This document shows, piece after piece, positions 24,203-32,707 of a stretch of DNA of 39,000 nt (the first letter of the stretch is position 1; every line of letters starts with the position of its first letter). Origin of the DNA: JBOHPP01 sp050731755 (GTDB taxonomy: Bacteria > Methylomirabilota > Methylomirabilia > Rokubacteriales > CSP1-6); assembly GCA_050731755.1 (NCBI GenBank), contig JBOHPP010000242.1:1-39000 (forward strand), written 5' to 3'. The notes under the pieces are model-generated. The model had not been told where the DNA came from, ran no database searches, and worked only from the letters and a program-made list of their open reading frames with translations. The position numbers and the translations under genes are program-made.

Positions 24203-24948
24203 TGGGCGAGCCCGTCGTCTCGGCGATCGTGCTCGGCTTCGTGCTGGGGCTGCAGCATGCGACCGATCCCGATCATCTGGTCGCCCTGGCCACGATCCTG
24301 AGCCGCGAGCGGCGCTTCACCGACGGCGCGCTGATCGGGCTCTCCTGGGGCGTGGGCCACGCGGCGACGCTGATGGTGGCCGGGGGTCTGCTGGTGGCGC
24401 TGGGCGCGCGCCTCAGCCCGGGGACGGGCACCGGGCTCGAGCTCCTGGTGGCGGCCATGATCGTGGGGCTCGGCGCCTTCCGGTTGCGGGACGCCCTGCG
24501 TGGGCTCGGCGCGGCGGGTGCCGAGCACCTGCTGGCCGAGCACGAGCACGACGGAAGCGCGGCGTTCCACAGCCATCCTCATGCCCACGGCACCCACCGC
24601 CACGCGCATCCCCACGTCCACCCATCCAAGCGCCTGCTGGCCGCGCTCGACGGCGACGGCCGGCGCGCCGCCGCGCGTGCCGTTCTCATCGGGGTCGTCC
24701 ACGGTCTCGCCGGCACCGCCGCGGTCTCGCTCCTGGTGCTGACGACGATGCCGTCGGTGCTGGCCAGCGTGATCTATCTCGCTGTGTTCGGGCTGGGGAC
24801 GATCATCGGGATGGTGTCGCTCACCGCCGTCCTGGCCTGGCCGGTGTCGCTCGCCCATCGCTTCCGGGTGGCCCACCGGGCCCTGGCGCTGGGCTCGGGG
24901 CTCGGCGCGATCTGCTTCGGTCTGCTATATGCCGTAAAAGTATTGTGA
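24202..24948 (+). CDS. NiCoT-like nickel/cobalt transporter with His-rich loop
   Basis: 248 residues, about six membrane helices. The first helix has HATDPDH, the HX4DH metal signature of NiCoT transporters, and a second conserved-looking histidine lies in WGVGHAATL. A cytosolic or periplasmic loop (about 110-145) contains about a dozen histidines, likely for metal capture. The closest match is probably the HoxN/UreH-type subgroup. Substrate is Ni2+ or Co2+; cobalt would fit the BtuF-like gene earlier in the window, but that is inference. ATG 24202 overlaps the RraA stop. Confidence 0.83.
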   Translation: MGEPVVSAIVLGFVLGLQHATDPDHLVALATILSRERRFTDGALIGLSWGVGHAATLMVAGGLLVALGARLSPGTGTGLELLVAAMIVGLGAFRLRDALRGLGAAGAEHLLAEHEHDGSAAFHSHPHAHGTHRHAHPHVHPSKRLLAALDGDGRRAAARAVLIGVVHGLAGTAAVSLLVLTTMPSVLASVIYLAVFGLGTIIGMVSLTAVLAWPVSLAHRFRVAHRALALGSGLGAICFGLLYAVKVL

Positions 24949-24989
24949 CAGGGGCGATTTGAGCCGCGTCGGCTGGTTCTTCGGATGAA

Positions 24990-25008
24990 GCGCCTCGTCG
25001 GGAGGCGC
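24990..25008. terminator. Hairpin between convergent genes
   Basis: GCGCCTC (24990-24996) and GAGGCGC (25002-25008) form a perfect 7-bp stem with a 5-nt loop, just past the stop of the minus-strand transketolase gene and facing the NiCoT-like gene. It may terminate the six-gene minus operon. There is no U-tract. Confidence 0.4.
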
Positions 25009-25012
25009 CGGC

Positions 25013-25939
25013 TCAGCGTCCCAGAAACTTCCTGACGCTGCCCGCGATTCCGGCCGGATCGAGGCCGTGCTTGGCGTAGAGGCCCTTGGGGTCGCCGGAC
25101 TCACCGAAGCCCCGAACACCGAGGCGCATAAGGGGAGTGGGCAGCACCTCGCTCAGGAATTCGGCGACGGCTCCTCCCAGGCCGCCAGCCAGCGCGTGAT
25201 CCTCGACCGTCACCACGTGGCCAGTCCGCCCCACCGAAGCAAGCAGCCCATCTTCGTCCAACGGCTTGACGGTAGAGGCGTTGATGACCTCGGCCGAGAT
25301 ACCTTCGGCGGCCAGCAGCTTGGCCGCTTCCAGGCAGTTCGCCAGCGGCCCGCCCGAGCCGATCAGGGTGACGTCGTGACCGGGGCGGAGCAGGAGCCAC
25401 TTGCCGAGCTGGAAGCGATATCCGGACGGTGAGACCGGCTCGACGTTCTGGCGGGTGAGCCGGAGGTAGAGCGGGCCGTCGTGCTCCACCGCGAAGGCGA
25501 CGGCCTGCTTGGTCTCCGCCTCGTCGCCGGGTTGGATGATCGGGATGTTGGGCAGGGCCCGCAGACAGGCGACGTCCTCGATCCCCATCTGGCTGTAGCC
25601 GTCCTCGCCGATGGCGATACCGGCGTGCGTCCCCACCAGCTTCACGTTGGCCGCTGTATACGCGACGGAGATCCGGATCGTCTCGAAGCGGCCCACCAGG
25701 AAGCAGGCGAAGGAACAGACGAATGGGATGCGCCCGGCCAGGGCCAGGCCGGCGCCGATGCCGATCATGTTCTGCTCGGCGATGCCGAGATTGAACGCCC
25801 GGTCCGGGTACTTCTTGGCGAAGTGGATCGTCATCGTCGACTTCGACAGGTCCGCGTCCAGCGTGACGATGCGCTCGTCGCGAGCGCCCAGGTCGAGGAG
25901 CGCCTCGCCGAACGCGGCGCGGGTGGCTTTGGCTGGCAT
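25013..25939 (-). CDS. Transketolase C-terminal half (split subunit)
   Basis: 308 residues: the pyrimidine-binding and C-terminal domains of a split transketolase. VTLDADLSKSTM, LGIAEQNMIGIGAGLALAG (with the TPP-activating Glu), VCSFACFLVGR, and TVKPLDEDGL are family motifs. With the upstream N-terminal subunit it forms the two-chain form found in many bacteria, used in the pentose phosphate route or in transketolase-like ketol transfer. It depends on TPP, the end product of the thi operon at the left of the window. ATG 25939 starts 9 nt after the N-half stop. Last gene of the moeA-headed operon. Confidence 0.92.
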   Translation of the reverse strand: MPAKATRAAFGEALLDLGARDERIVTLDADLSKSTMTIHFAKKYPDRAFNLGIAEQNMIGIGAGLALAGRIPFVCSFACFLVGRFETIRISVAYTAANVKLVGTHAGIAIGEDGYSQMGIEDVACLRALPNIPIIQPGDEAETKQAVAFAVEHDGPLYLRLTRQNVEPVSPSGYRFQLGKWLLLRPGHDVTLIGSGGPLANCLEAAKLLAAEGISAEVINASTVKPLDEDGLLASVGRTGHVVTVEDHALAGGLGGAVAEFLSEVLPTPLMRLGVRGFGESGDPKGLYAKHGLDPAGIAGSVRKFLGR

Positions 25940-25948
25940 CGGGTCTCC

Positions 25949-26866
25949 TTATTTGCGTTCCAGGCCGCGAACCTCGTCGACCAGCGCGCGGACGCTCGGG
26001 TGCCCAGCCAGATAACTCTCCCAGTCGGCCTCGGGCACGCCGAGGATCTCGCGAATGGCGGCCGCCGCCTCGCCGGGCTTGGGCGCCTTGCCGTGCCATT
26101 CGGGATCGTTCTCCATGAACGACACGCCCTTGCCCTTCACCGTGTGGGCCACGATGAAGACCGGCTTGTCCCGGGTGGCCTCGGCTTGATCGAGGGCCTT
26201 GTCGATCTGTGAGATGGCGTGGCCGTCGATTTCCAGAACGGGCCAGCCGAAGGCCTGCCACTTGGCGACCAGCGGTTCGAGGTCGCGGATCTTGGCCACG
26301 AAGCCATCGAGCTGGATCCTGTTGTAGTCGAGGAAGACCGTCAGGTTGTCGAGGGCGTGCTGGGGCTGCCCCAGCTGAGGGGCTGACATGGCCGCTTCCC
26401 ACACCTGCCCCTCCTGGATCTCGCCATCGCCCAGGATGCAGTACACGCGGGCCGGGGAGCCGGCCATCTTCCGGCCCAGCGCCATGCCGACCGCGAGGGA
26501 GAGCCCCTGGCCGAGCGAGCCGGTGGCGGCCTCGACGCCGGGCAGCATCACGCGGTCGGGATGACCCTGCAGCGGGCTCCCCAGCTTGCGCAGCGTGATG
26601 AGCCGGTCCTCGGGGAAGTAGCCGGCGCGCGCCAAGGCCGCGTACAGCGCGGGCACCGCGTGGCCCTTGGAGAGGATCAGTCGGTCCCGATCGGCCCAGT
26701 CGGGCCGCTGGGGATCGTGGCGCATTCGCCCGAACATGAGCGTGACGACGAGGTCGATGACGGACAGCGATCCGCCCGGGTGCCCCGAGCCGGCGTGAGC
26801 CAGCATGCGGATGATCTGCACCCGGCAGTGGCGAGCGATCGCTTCGAGACGAGGGACGTCGGCCAT
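25949..26866 (-). CDS. Transketolase N-terminal half (split subunit)
   Basis: 305 residues carrying the TPP diphosphate-binding domain. HAGSGHPGGSLSVID, SKGHAVPALYAALA, GSLGQGLSLAVGMALG and the cofactor motif GDGEIQEGQVWEA with the later DYNRIQLDG are clear. ATG 26866 overlaps the stop of the PmbA-like gene (TGATG), so it is coupled to the protease subunits rather than to a pentose pathway operon. Confidence 0.92.
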   Translation of the reverse strand: MADVPRLEAIARHCRVQIIRMLAHAGSGHPGGSLSVIDLVVTLMFGRMRHDPQRPDWADRDRLILSKGHAVPALYAALARAGYFPEDRLITLRKLGSPLQGHPDRVMLPGVEAATGSLGQGLSLAVGMALGRKMAGSPARVYCILGDGEIQEGQVWEAAMSAPQLGQPQHALDNLTVFLDYNRIQLDGFVAKIRDLEPLVAKWQAFGWPVLEIDGHAISQIDKALDQAEATRDKPVFIVAHTVKGKGVSFMENDPEWHGKAPKPGEAAAAIREILGVPEADWESYLAGHPSVRALVDEVRGLERK

Positions 26867-28425
26867 CAGGCCAGCTCCTCCATGAACCCGGCGATCTCTT
26901 CCACGTGGACGCCGCGGACGGCGATCTCGGGGGCGTAGACCACCTCGTCGGCCGCCCACACGATCGTGCCCTTGAGGTCCTTGGTGACGCCGATGACGTT
27001 GTTGAGGATACTCCCGATGTTGTCGTTGATCCGCACCGTGTTCGGGCGCAGCGGGGCGACCAAGCGGCCGTCGCGGATGATGTACGAATCGCCGACGACG
27101 GTGCAGGTGAAGTCGCCGGCCCGGAGCCCGTTGATCGGATAGGTGTACCAGATGCGCCCGATCAGGAGCCCGTCCCGCACCGTGCGCACGAGGTCGTCCC
27201 GGGCGACGGTGGTCCTTCCTTCGACCACGACGTTGGAGGCGGCGATGGACGGCTGGCTGTCGAACTGGCGCCCGCCGCCGTCGCCGAAGCGGAAGCCGTT
27301 GCGGGGGACCAGCGCCGCCTCAGCCGGCGCGCCGGTGGCCCCGAGCTTGGTCGCCAGGGCGGGGTCGCGCAGGAGCCGCCGGGACTCGTACCAGCTGGAG
27401 AGGCACCCGACGAAGACGCCGTCGCGAATGAGATCCGTGCGTCCCGTGGGTAGACCCTCGCAGGTGATGCCCTTCGAGCCCATGAGCCCGGGCTGGGCGC
27501 CGTGATCGTACACGCTGAGCAGGGGCGACGCCACGCGCTGGCCGAGCTTTCCCAGGAACGGCGTGCTCGAGGCGTAGAAGGCACTGGCCACGCACGCCGG
27601 CACCACGAGGTTGTTGAGCAGATCGGCCACCGGCTGGCGGCCGAAGATGACCGTGTACTCGCCGGACGGCACCCGGTGCCCGTCGATCGCGCCGACGGCG
27701 CTCTGGGCCGCCTCCACGCCGGCCTCGTCGGTGAAGTGATCGAGGCGCGTGCCCGTGGACCACCCGGAGCCCTTGGCCTGGTGGGCTTCCACCATGGCGG
27801 TGACGAAGGCGGTGATGAGCGTGGACTCATCCGTCTGCACGGTGGGCAGGTGGGTGGAGGCGATGGCCACCCGTTCCTGAAGGATCGTCACGTCGCCCCC
27901 GAGGATGAGCCCGAGGGCGCGGAGGCCCTCGTCGCTGCCGGCCAGCTCGGCCAGCTGCGAGGAGGCCAGGAACGTCCTCAGGGCGCCCCGCACCACTTTC
28001 CAGCCCGCCTCGACGAGGTCGGTGTCGTCGAGGGCCATGAGCCGAGGGTCGTGGTAGTCGGCGAGCGTGCGCATCGCGGGCGTCGGGCGTGGCAGGGACA
28101 CGAACTCGGGATCGTGGACGGCGGCCGCCCGGGCCTTGGCCAGGGCGCGCTCGGCCCCGCCGGGCGAGAGATCGGCGGGCTCGCTGCCGAACCCCACCCG
28201 CGGCCCGTCGGGATCGTCGAACACCACCTGGAGGCCCAGTCCGACGGACTCCGAGGACTTCGGTTCTTCCAGGCCATTGCAGGGAATGTGCGACGTGTAG
28301 TTGAGCCGCGCGAGGAGCGCGGCGTTGGCGGCCACGAAGACCTCGACCTCCCGCACCCCGGGCCGGGACCTCGCCAACTCGAGCGCGGCCTGGGCAGTCC
28401 GGGCGAGATCGGCGGCGGGAATCAC
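26866..28425 (-). CDS. PmbA/TldE-like protein, second copy
   Basis: 519 residues, longer than the first PmbA. It lacks HExxxH. The C-terminal half has VIFGRQPVADLLNNLV, YDHGAQPGLMGSKGITCEG, and TYPINGLRAGDFTCTVVGDSYIIRDG, a layout seen in longer TldD/PmbA homologues. GTG 28425 overlaps the rhodanese stop by 4 nt. The partner TldD2 is two genes upstream with the rhodanese inserted between. The pair likely forms a second, specialised protease. Substrate unknown. Confidence 0.85.
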   Translation of the reverse strand: MIPAADLARTAQAALELARSRPGVREVEVFVAANAALLARLNYTSHIPCNGLEEPKSSESVGLGLQVVFDDPDGPRVGFGSEPADLSPGGAERALAKARAAAVHDPEFVSLPRPTPAMRTLADYHDPRLMALDDTDLVEAGWKVVRGALRTFLASSQLAELAGSDEGLRALGLILGGDVTILQERVAIASTHLPTVQTDESTLITAFVTAMVEAHQAKGSGWSTGTRLDHFTDEAGVEAAQSAVGAIDGHRVPSGEYTVIFGRQPVADLLNNLVVPACVASAFYASSTPFLGKLGQRVASPLLSVYDHGAQPGLMGSKGITCEGLPTGRTDLIRDGVFVGCLSSWYESRRLLRDPALATKLGATGAPAEAALVPRNGFRFGDGGGRQFDSQPSIAASNVVVEGRTTVARDDLVRTVRDGLLIGRIWYTYPINGLRAGDFTCTVVGDSYIIRDGRLVAPLRPNTVRINDNIGSILNNVIGVTKDLKGTIVWAADEVVYAPEIAVRGVHVEEIAGFMEELA

Positions 28426-28826
28426 CGGGCGACGCCCTCCACGGGGTAGCCTCGCTCCTGCCAGCCGGGCAGGCCCTCGTCGAGGACCTTCTGATTGCGC
28501 CAGCCCCGCGCGTAGAGGACGTTGCTGGCCCCCCGGGCCAGCGCGTGAGGACACGTTCAGTAGAGGACCACCAGTCGGTCCTTCGGAATCTCCTTCGTCC
28601 GCTCGGGGAGGGACCGGAGCGGGATCGAGCGCGCGCCTGCGATGTGCAGCTGCTGGTATTCCGAGCGGGTGCGGACGTCGATGATGTCGACCGTCACCTG
28701 CCGGTCGAGCAGTGCCTGGACCTCGTCCACGCCGATGAAGACCACCGGATACTCGGGCGGAGCCGCCGGCGCCGCCGCGCCGATGAGGAACGCCGCGGCC
28801 AGCAGGGGAATCCGGACGTGCCGCAG
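28422..28826 (-). CDS. Exported rhodanese with UGA at the catalytic Cys position, probable selenoprotein (U90)
   Basis: Read through UGA 28559-28557, this gives about 134 residues: an N-terminal signal peptide (basic RHVR, hydrophobic IPLLAAAFLIGAAA, then AAPPE), a rhodanese domain with IDVRTRSEYQQLHIAGARSI, the strand DRLVVLY, then U-T-C-P-H-A and the usual NVLYARGWRNQKVLDEGLPGW tail (about 92-134; split here as a family pattern). U90 occupies the exact position of the rhodanese nucleophile. A hairpin of SECIS type follows 14 nt later. No ATG/GTG/TTG is available for the signal peptide; CTG 28826, 1 nt after the tldD2 stop with GGGAGG five bases before it, is the likely start. A GTG at 28745 would lose the signal peptide. 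Confidence 0.82.
28524..28559 (-). other. Candidate SECIS for the rhodanese UGA
   Basis: From the UGA (28559-28557), 14 nt lead to a perfect 7-bp stem GCTGGCC/GGCCAGC (28542-28536 and 28530-28524) with the loop CGGGG (28535-28531). The loop starts 21 nt after the UGA, and G is its second base. Distance and loop composition fit the bacterial SECIS consensus. Confidence 0.7.
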
Positions 28827-28827
28827 G

Positions 28828-30393
28828 TCAGCCTCCCACCACCCGGGCCCGGCTTCGCATGGTGGGCCCGCCGTTGCCGAGCTTCTTCGTCTGCATCGGT
28901 TGGCCCTTGCCGCAGTTGGGGATCGGGTAGAGCAGGAAGTCGCGCCCGACGGCGTCCACGTTGATCAGGTAGTCGCGGCTGTCGGCGGCGATGCCGCCGT
29001 CGCGGTACAGGCGACCCAGCTCCCCGTTCCGGATCTCTCGGACGGCGCGGGCCGAGATCCGGAAGTTCTCGCGGCTCTCGGCGATCGAGGGCACGCGATG
29101 GCCCGTCACGTAGTAGCCGTGGTCGACCTCAGCCAGGATCTCGCGCGGATCACGGTCGCCGGCGGCGAACACGGTGTTGGACATGCGGACCAGCGGCACC
29201 AGCGCGGCCTCGGTGGCCTTGTAGTGGCCGTTGGGGGCGCCGCCGAAGATCGCCGCTGTCTGCCGGCTGTTCATGAATCCCGTGAACACGCCGCGGTCGA
29301 TGTGAACCACCCGCCGGGCGGGAGTGCCCTCGTGGTCGTAGCGGTAGTGCCCGTAGCCGGGCAGCGAGGGGTCGGAGTAGGCGCTGACCAGCGGTGAGGC
29401 GACGGGCTTGCCCGTCTGGTGCTTGCCCAGGCTCCGGAGCAGCCAGGAGCGCCCGGCGTACGCCGTCTCCATCTTGAGCGCCCGGTCCAGCTCGGTGGGG
29501 TGTCCGATGATCTCGTGGGAGACGAGCGTGTTGTAGTGGGGGTCGGTGACCACGACCACCTCGCGCTCCGACGTCGGCAGCACCGGGGCCTGGCAGAGCG
29601 CGACGGCTTCCCGGGCCAGCGCTCGCGCGAACTCCGGGAAGGCCGGAAACCGCATGAGCGGCTCGTCGACGCCCGATTCCAGGATTTCCCAGCCCCGCTG
29701 GTGACCGAGCACGTCGTAGAGGTCCTGGCTGACGGCGCCGGACACGGCCACCACCGAGCACCCGCCCTGGGTGAGGGCGAACCACTGGTCGATGAGCGCG
29801 CCCTCCGTGGAGGCGAACAGCTCGCGCGACATCTGGGTGAGCGCGCCGACGTAGTTGTGCTGGATGTGCGGGTCCAGCCCGGCCACCTGCCGGGAGATCT
29901 CCGTCACCGAAGCGACCATGACGGCGAGACGCACCGTCCGCGGATCCACCTCGTACCGGGCGGGCACCGTGTCCTCGCCCACGTCGACCGGATGCAGGGC
30001 GAGGTCGGTCAGCGACTCGCCCAGCGGGCCGAACTTCTCCCGGGCCTCGGCCTTCATCTCGGCGTTTGCGCAGGCGCGCCGGTAGGCGCGCTCCAGCGTC
30101 TCCTGAATCACCCGTTCCAGCCGGTCGACGTCGGCGGCGCCCAGGGTGAGTCCCACGTAACCGGGGGCCATCACGCGCTCGCCGGCGAGGACTCGCACGC
30201 CCAGGGCGAGCCCGCCGTCGTCGCCGGAGAACTTGCTGGCGCCGTTCTCGGCGGTGGCGGCCTTGGTCTCGGTCACCTCGAGCCGGACGTCGGCGTAAGC
30301 CAGGTGAGGCCGGCGGCGCGCCTCGTCGCGAAGCAGATCCCGCAGCCGAGCCTTGACGGGGTCGAGGAGATCGACGGAGATCCGCTCGGGCAT
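28828..30393 (-). CDS. TldD-like metalloprotease, second copy
   Basis: 521 residues. HEIIGHPTELDRA (His293) keeps the HExxxH metal site, and the C-terminal PNCGKGQPMQTKKLGNGGP matches the TldD end signature. It is longer than the first TldD by about 40 residues. ATG 30393 shares one base with the moeA stop (TGATG). With PmbA2 it makes a second TldD/E protease, here in an operon with a Sec rhodanese and a MoeA-type gene. Confidence 0.88.
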   Translation of the reverse strand: MPERISVDLLDPVKARLRDLLRDEARRRPHLAYADVRLEVTETKAATAENGASKFSGDDGGLALGVRVLAGERVMAPGYVGLTLGAADVDRLERVIQETLERAYRRACANAEMKAEAREKFGPLGESLTDLALHPVDVGEDTVPARYEVDPRTVRLAVMVASVTEISRQVAGLDPHIQHNYVGALTQMSRELFASTEGALIDQWFALTQGGCSVVAVSGAVSQDLYDVLGHQRGWEILESGVDEPLMRFPAFPEFARALAREAVALCQAPVLPTSEREVVVVTDPHYNTLVSHEIIGHPTELDRALKMETAYAGRSWLLRSLGKHQTGKPVASPLVSAYSDPSLPGYGHYRYDHEGTPARRVVHIDRGVFTGFMNSRQTAAIFGGAPNGHYKATEAALVPLVRMSNTVFAAGDRDPREILAEVDHGYYVTGHRVPSIAESRENFRISARAVREIRNGELGRLYRDGGIAADSRDYLINVDAVGRDFLLYPIPNCGKGQPMQTKKLGNGGPTMRSRARVVGG

Positions 30394-31598
30394 CAGTCGA
30401 ACGGCTCGAAGGGCTCGACGAGCACGGTGTCGCCGGCGGCCACGTCGCCGCGCTCCTCGTCCAGGACGATGAGGCAGTTGCCGGCGACCATGGAGGAGAG
30501 GATGCCCGACCCCTGGGGGCCCGTCGTCCGCACCTCCCATCCCTGCTCGGTGAAGCGCAGGATGCCGCGCTTGAACTCGCGGCGGCCGGACTTCTTGCGC
30601 ATCGGCTCGGTGGCCCGGGCCGCCCAGGTCGCGGGGAAGACGCGCCGGCGGCCGGCCAGCATGAAGAGGGCGGGCCGGACGAACAGCAGGAACGTGAGCA
30701 TCGAGGCGACGGGATTGCCGGGCAGGCCGAAGAAATGGGCGCGGCCGATGCGGCCCACGGCCAGCGGCCGGCCCGGCTGCATGGCCACCTGCCAGAAGTC
30801 GATGCCGCCGATCTCGCCCAACACGTCCTTGACCAGGTCGTAGATGCCGACCGAGACGCCGCCCGAAGTGATCACCACGTCGGCGCTGTCGGCCGCTTCC
30901 AGCAGGCGCGCTCGCAGCAGCTCGCGCTGATCGGGCACGATGCCGAGGTCGACGACGGCGCCGCCAGCGTGCTCAACGAGCCCGCGCAAGGTGAAACGGT
31001 TGGCGTCGTAGATCTGGCCCGGCGTGCGCGCGGCGCCGGGCTCGGCCACCTCGTCTCCGGTGCTGAGCAGCGCCACGCGCGGGCGCTGGCTCACCACGAC
31101 CTGGACCTGGCCGAGGGAGGCCATGAGCCCGAGCTCCTGCGGCCGCAGCACCGTACCCGCCTCCACGACGACGGTGCCGCTCTCGACGTCCTCGCCGTGG
31201 AGGCGAACGTTGACGCCCTTGGCGATCGTGCCGACCCGCACCCGACCGCCGTCGCGCTCGACACTTTCTTGGGGATACACGGTGTCGGCGCCGGCCGGCA
31301 TAGGCGCGCCGGTCATGATGCGGATGGCCTGGCCGGAGGCGAGCGCTCCCGCGAAGACGGAGCCCGCGGGCAGATCGGCGACAACGGTCAGCGCGCGGGT
31401 CCCCGTCGCCGGAATGTCGGCGCTCGATACCGCGTAGCCGTCGACCGCGGAGTTGTCGGTGGGCGGCACGTCGAAGGGCGCGCGCACCGGCTCACATAGC
31501 ACGCGGCCGCGGGCTTCGGCGAGGGAGACGATCTCGGGCGACGTACGCTCTCTGACTTGGGCCAGGATGCGATTTTGACCATCCCGCACCGAAATCAT
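30393..31598 (-). CDS. moeA: Molybdopterin molybdenumtransferase MoeA
   Basis: 401 residues, standard MoeA length. It inserts molybdate into adenylylated molybdopterin. Clear signatures: FDVPPTDNSAVDGYAV, MTGAPMPAGADTVYPQE, SGGVSVGIYDLVK, QPGRPLAVG and GLPGNPVASMLTF. ATG 31598 has a perfect TATAAT on the minus strand (31610-31605) ending 6 nt before it, predicting a leaderless message. First gene of the six-gene operon down to the transketolase halves. Confidence 0.95.
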   Translation of the reverse strand: MISVRDGQNRILAQVRERTSPEIVSLAEARGRVLCEPVRAPFDVPPTDNSAVDGYAVSSADIPATGTRALTVVADLPAGSVFAGALASGQAIRIMTGAPMPAGADTVYPQESVERDGGRVRVGTIAKGVNVRLHGEDVESGTVVVEAGTVLRPQELGLMASLGQVQVVVSQRPRVALLSTGDEVAEPGAARTPGQIYDANRFTLRGLVEHAGGAVVDLGIVPDQRELLRARLLEAADSADVVITSGGVSVGIYDLVKDVLGEIGGIDFWQVAMQPGRPLAVGRIGRAHFFGLPGNPVASMLTFLLFVRPALFMLAGRRRVFPATWAARATEPMRKKSGRREFKRGILRFTEQGWEVRTTGPQGSGILSSMVAGNCLIVLDEERGDVAAGDTVLVEPFEPFD

Positions 31599-31603
31599 GG
31601 CGG

Positions 31604-31610
31604 TATTATA
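31604..31610. promoter_or_regulatory. Shared -10 core of divergent moeA and RDD genes
   Basis: TATTATA reads TATAAT on the minus strand (31610-31605, 6 nt before moeA ATG 31598) and TATTAT on the plus strand (31604-31609, 7 nt before RDD GTG 31617). Both positions are right for leaderless transcription, and no ribosome site is visible on either side. Confidence 0.65.
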
Positions 31611-31616
31611 CACGCC

Positions 31617-32099
31617 GTGAACGAGGGGGTTTGGCCTGAGGGCCGCCCGGCGGGCTTCTGGATCCGCGCCGTCGCGTTGCTGCTCGACTTCATCCTCTTC
31701 GCGCTCGTGCAGCTCTCCCTCGCCTTCATCGGCGAGCGGCTGTGGGTCGAGGGCGTGGAGCGGGCGTCGGCCCTCCACACCATGGTCGGCCTGTTCACCG
31801 GCGCCTTCACCGCCCTCTACACGACCGTGCTGCACGCTCTCGGCGGCCAGACGCTCGGCAAGATGCTGCTCGGCGTGCGCGTGGTCGGGGCCGACGGCGC
31901 GCCGCTGACGGTGGGGGCTGCGCTGCTCCGTTGGCTCGCGTATTTCGCGTCGGCCCTGCCCGTGGGCCTGGGCTTCGTGATGGCTGGGCTCCGTCGTGAC
32001 AAGCGCGCGCTTCACGATCTCGTGGCGGGCAGCCGCGTCGAGCGCGGGCCCGCCCGCGTGCCGCGGGTGGACGGCGCGTTCGGCCCGTCCACGCCGTGA
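31617..32099 (+). CDS. RDD family membrane protein
   Basis: 160 residues with two to four hydrophobic segments. RDD-family marks are FWIRAVALLLDFILF near the N-terminus, GGQTLGKMLLGVRVV in the middle and DKRALHDLVAGSRV near the end. Molecular function is generally unknown for this family (some act as Na+/H+ exchangers). GTG 31617 sits 7 nt after a TATTAT box, so the mRNA is probably leaderless; the stop overlaps the DUF309 start (GTGA). Confidence 0.85.
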   Translation: MNEGVWPEGRPAGFWIRAVALLLDFILFALVQLSLAFIGERLWVEGVERASALHTMVGLFTGAFTALYTTVLHALGGQTLGKMLLGVRVVGADGAPLTVGAALLRWLAYFASALPVGLGFVMAGLRRDKRALHDLVAGSRVERGPARVPRVDGAFGPSTP

Positions 32100-32707
32100 G
32101 GCTTGGCGTGATTCCCACCCTGCCGCTGCGGGCGCGCAACCGCCTGGCCGAGACCATCCTGAGCGCGCTGGCCGACGCCGAGGCGCGGGGCACCCTGGAG
32201 GCCCTGGCCAGCGGCGCCGCGCCCGGCGACTGGGCCGAACCCGCGGATGGCGCCGACGCCTCGCTGCTCCGGCTCCGCGCCCGTCGCGCCGCCGAGGCGC
32301 TCCGGGACCGACCGGTGATCGCGGCCTCGACGCGCGCGGCCGTGCTGGAAGCGGCGGCGCTCCTCTTCGACGCCGGGCTCGGCTTCGAGGTCCACGAGCT
32401 GCTCGAGCCTCACTGGGCGCGGGCCGACGGCGACGAGCGCGAGACGCTGCAGGGGTTGATCCAGATCGCGGTCGGCTACCAACACCTGGCCAATGGCAAC
32501 ACGCGCGGAGCACGGGCGCTGCTCGACGAGGGGAGCGCGCGACTGGCTGGCCGGCGCCTCGACGACCTCGACCTCGAGCCCTTCCGGACCGCCGTCGTTG
32601 CATCGGCGGCGCGGCTGCCCGATCTTCCACCGGAGGCGATTCCGTGCTTCCCCCGGCGCGGCGGCGGGCACAACGGGGCGTCCTCGGGCGGGCACGAGGC
32701 GGCCTGA
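32096..32707 (+). CDS. DUF309-type helical protein
   Basis: 203 residues. The C-terminal two-thirds match the DUF309 pattern: GFEVHELLEPHW and LQGLIQIAVGYQHLANGNTRGA, including the paired histidines. The N-terminal third is a helical extension. Function of DUF309 is not known. GTG 32096 overlaps the RDD stop by 4 nt, and the stop overlaps the SDR start by one base (TGATG), so RDD, DUF309 and SDR are one operon. Confidence 0.8.
   Translation: MRLGVIPTLPLRARNRLAETILSALADAEARGTLEALASGAAPGDWAEPADGADASLLRLRARRAAEALRDRPVIAASTRAAVLEAAALLFDAGLGFEVHELLEPHWARADGDERETLQGLIQIAVGYQHLANGNTRGARALLDEGSARLAGRRLDDLDLEPFRTAVVASAARLPDLPPEAIPCFPRRGGGHNGASSGGHEAA

Noticed and set aside
28557..28745. Rhodanese starting at GTG 28745 and ending at the UGA
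   Set aside because: It would lack the signal peptide and the catalytic residue and stop at the active-site strand.
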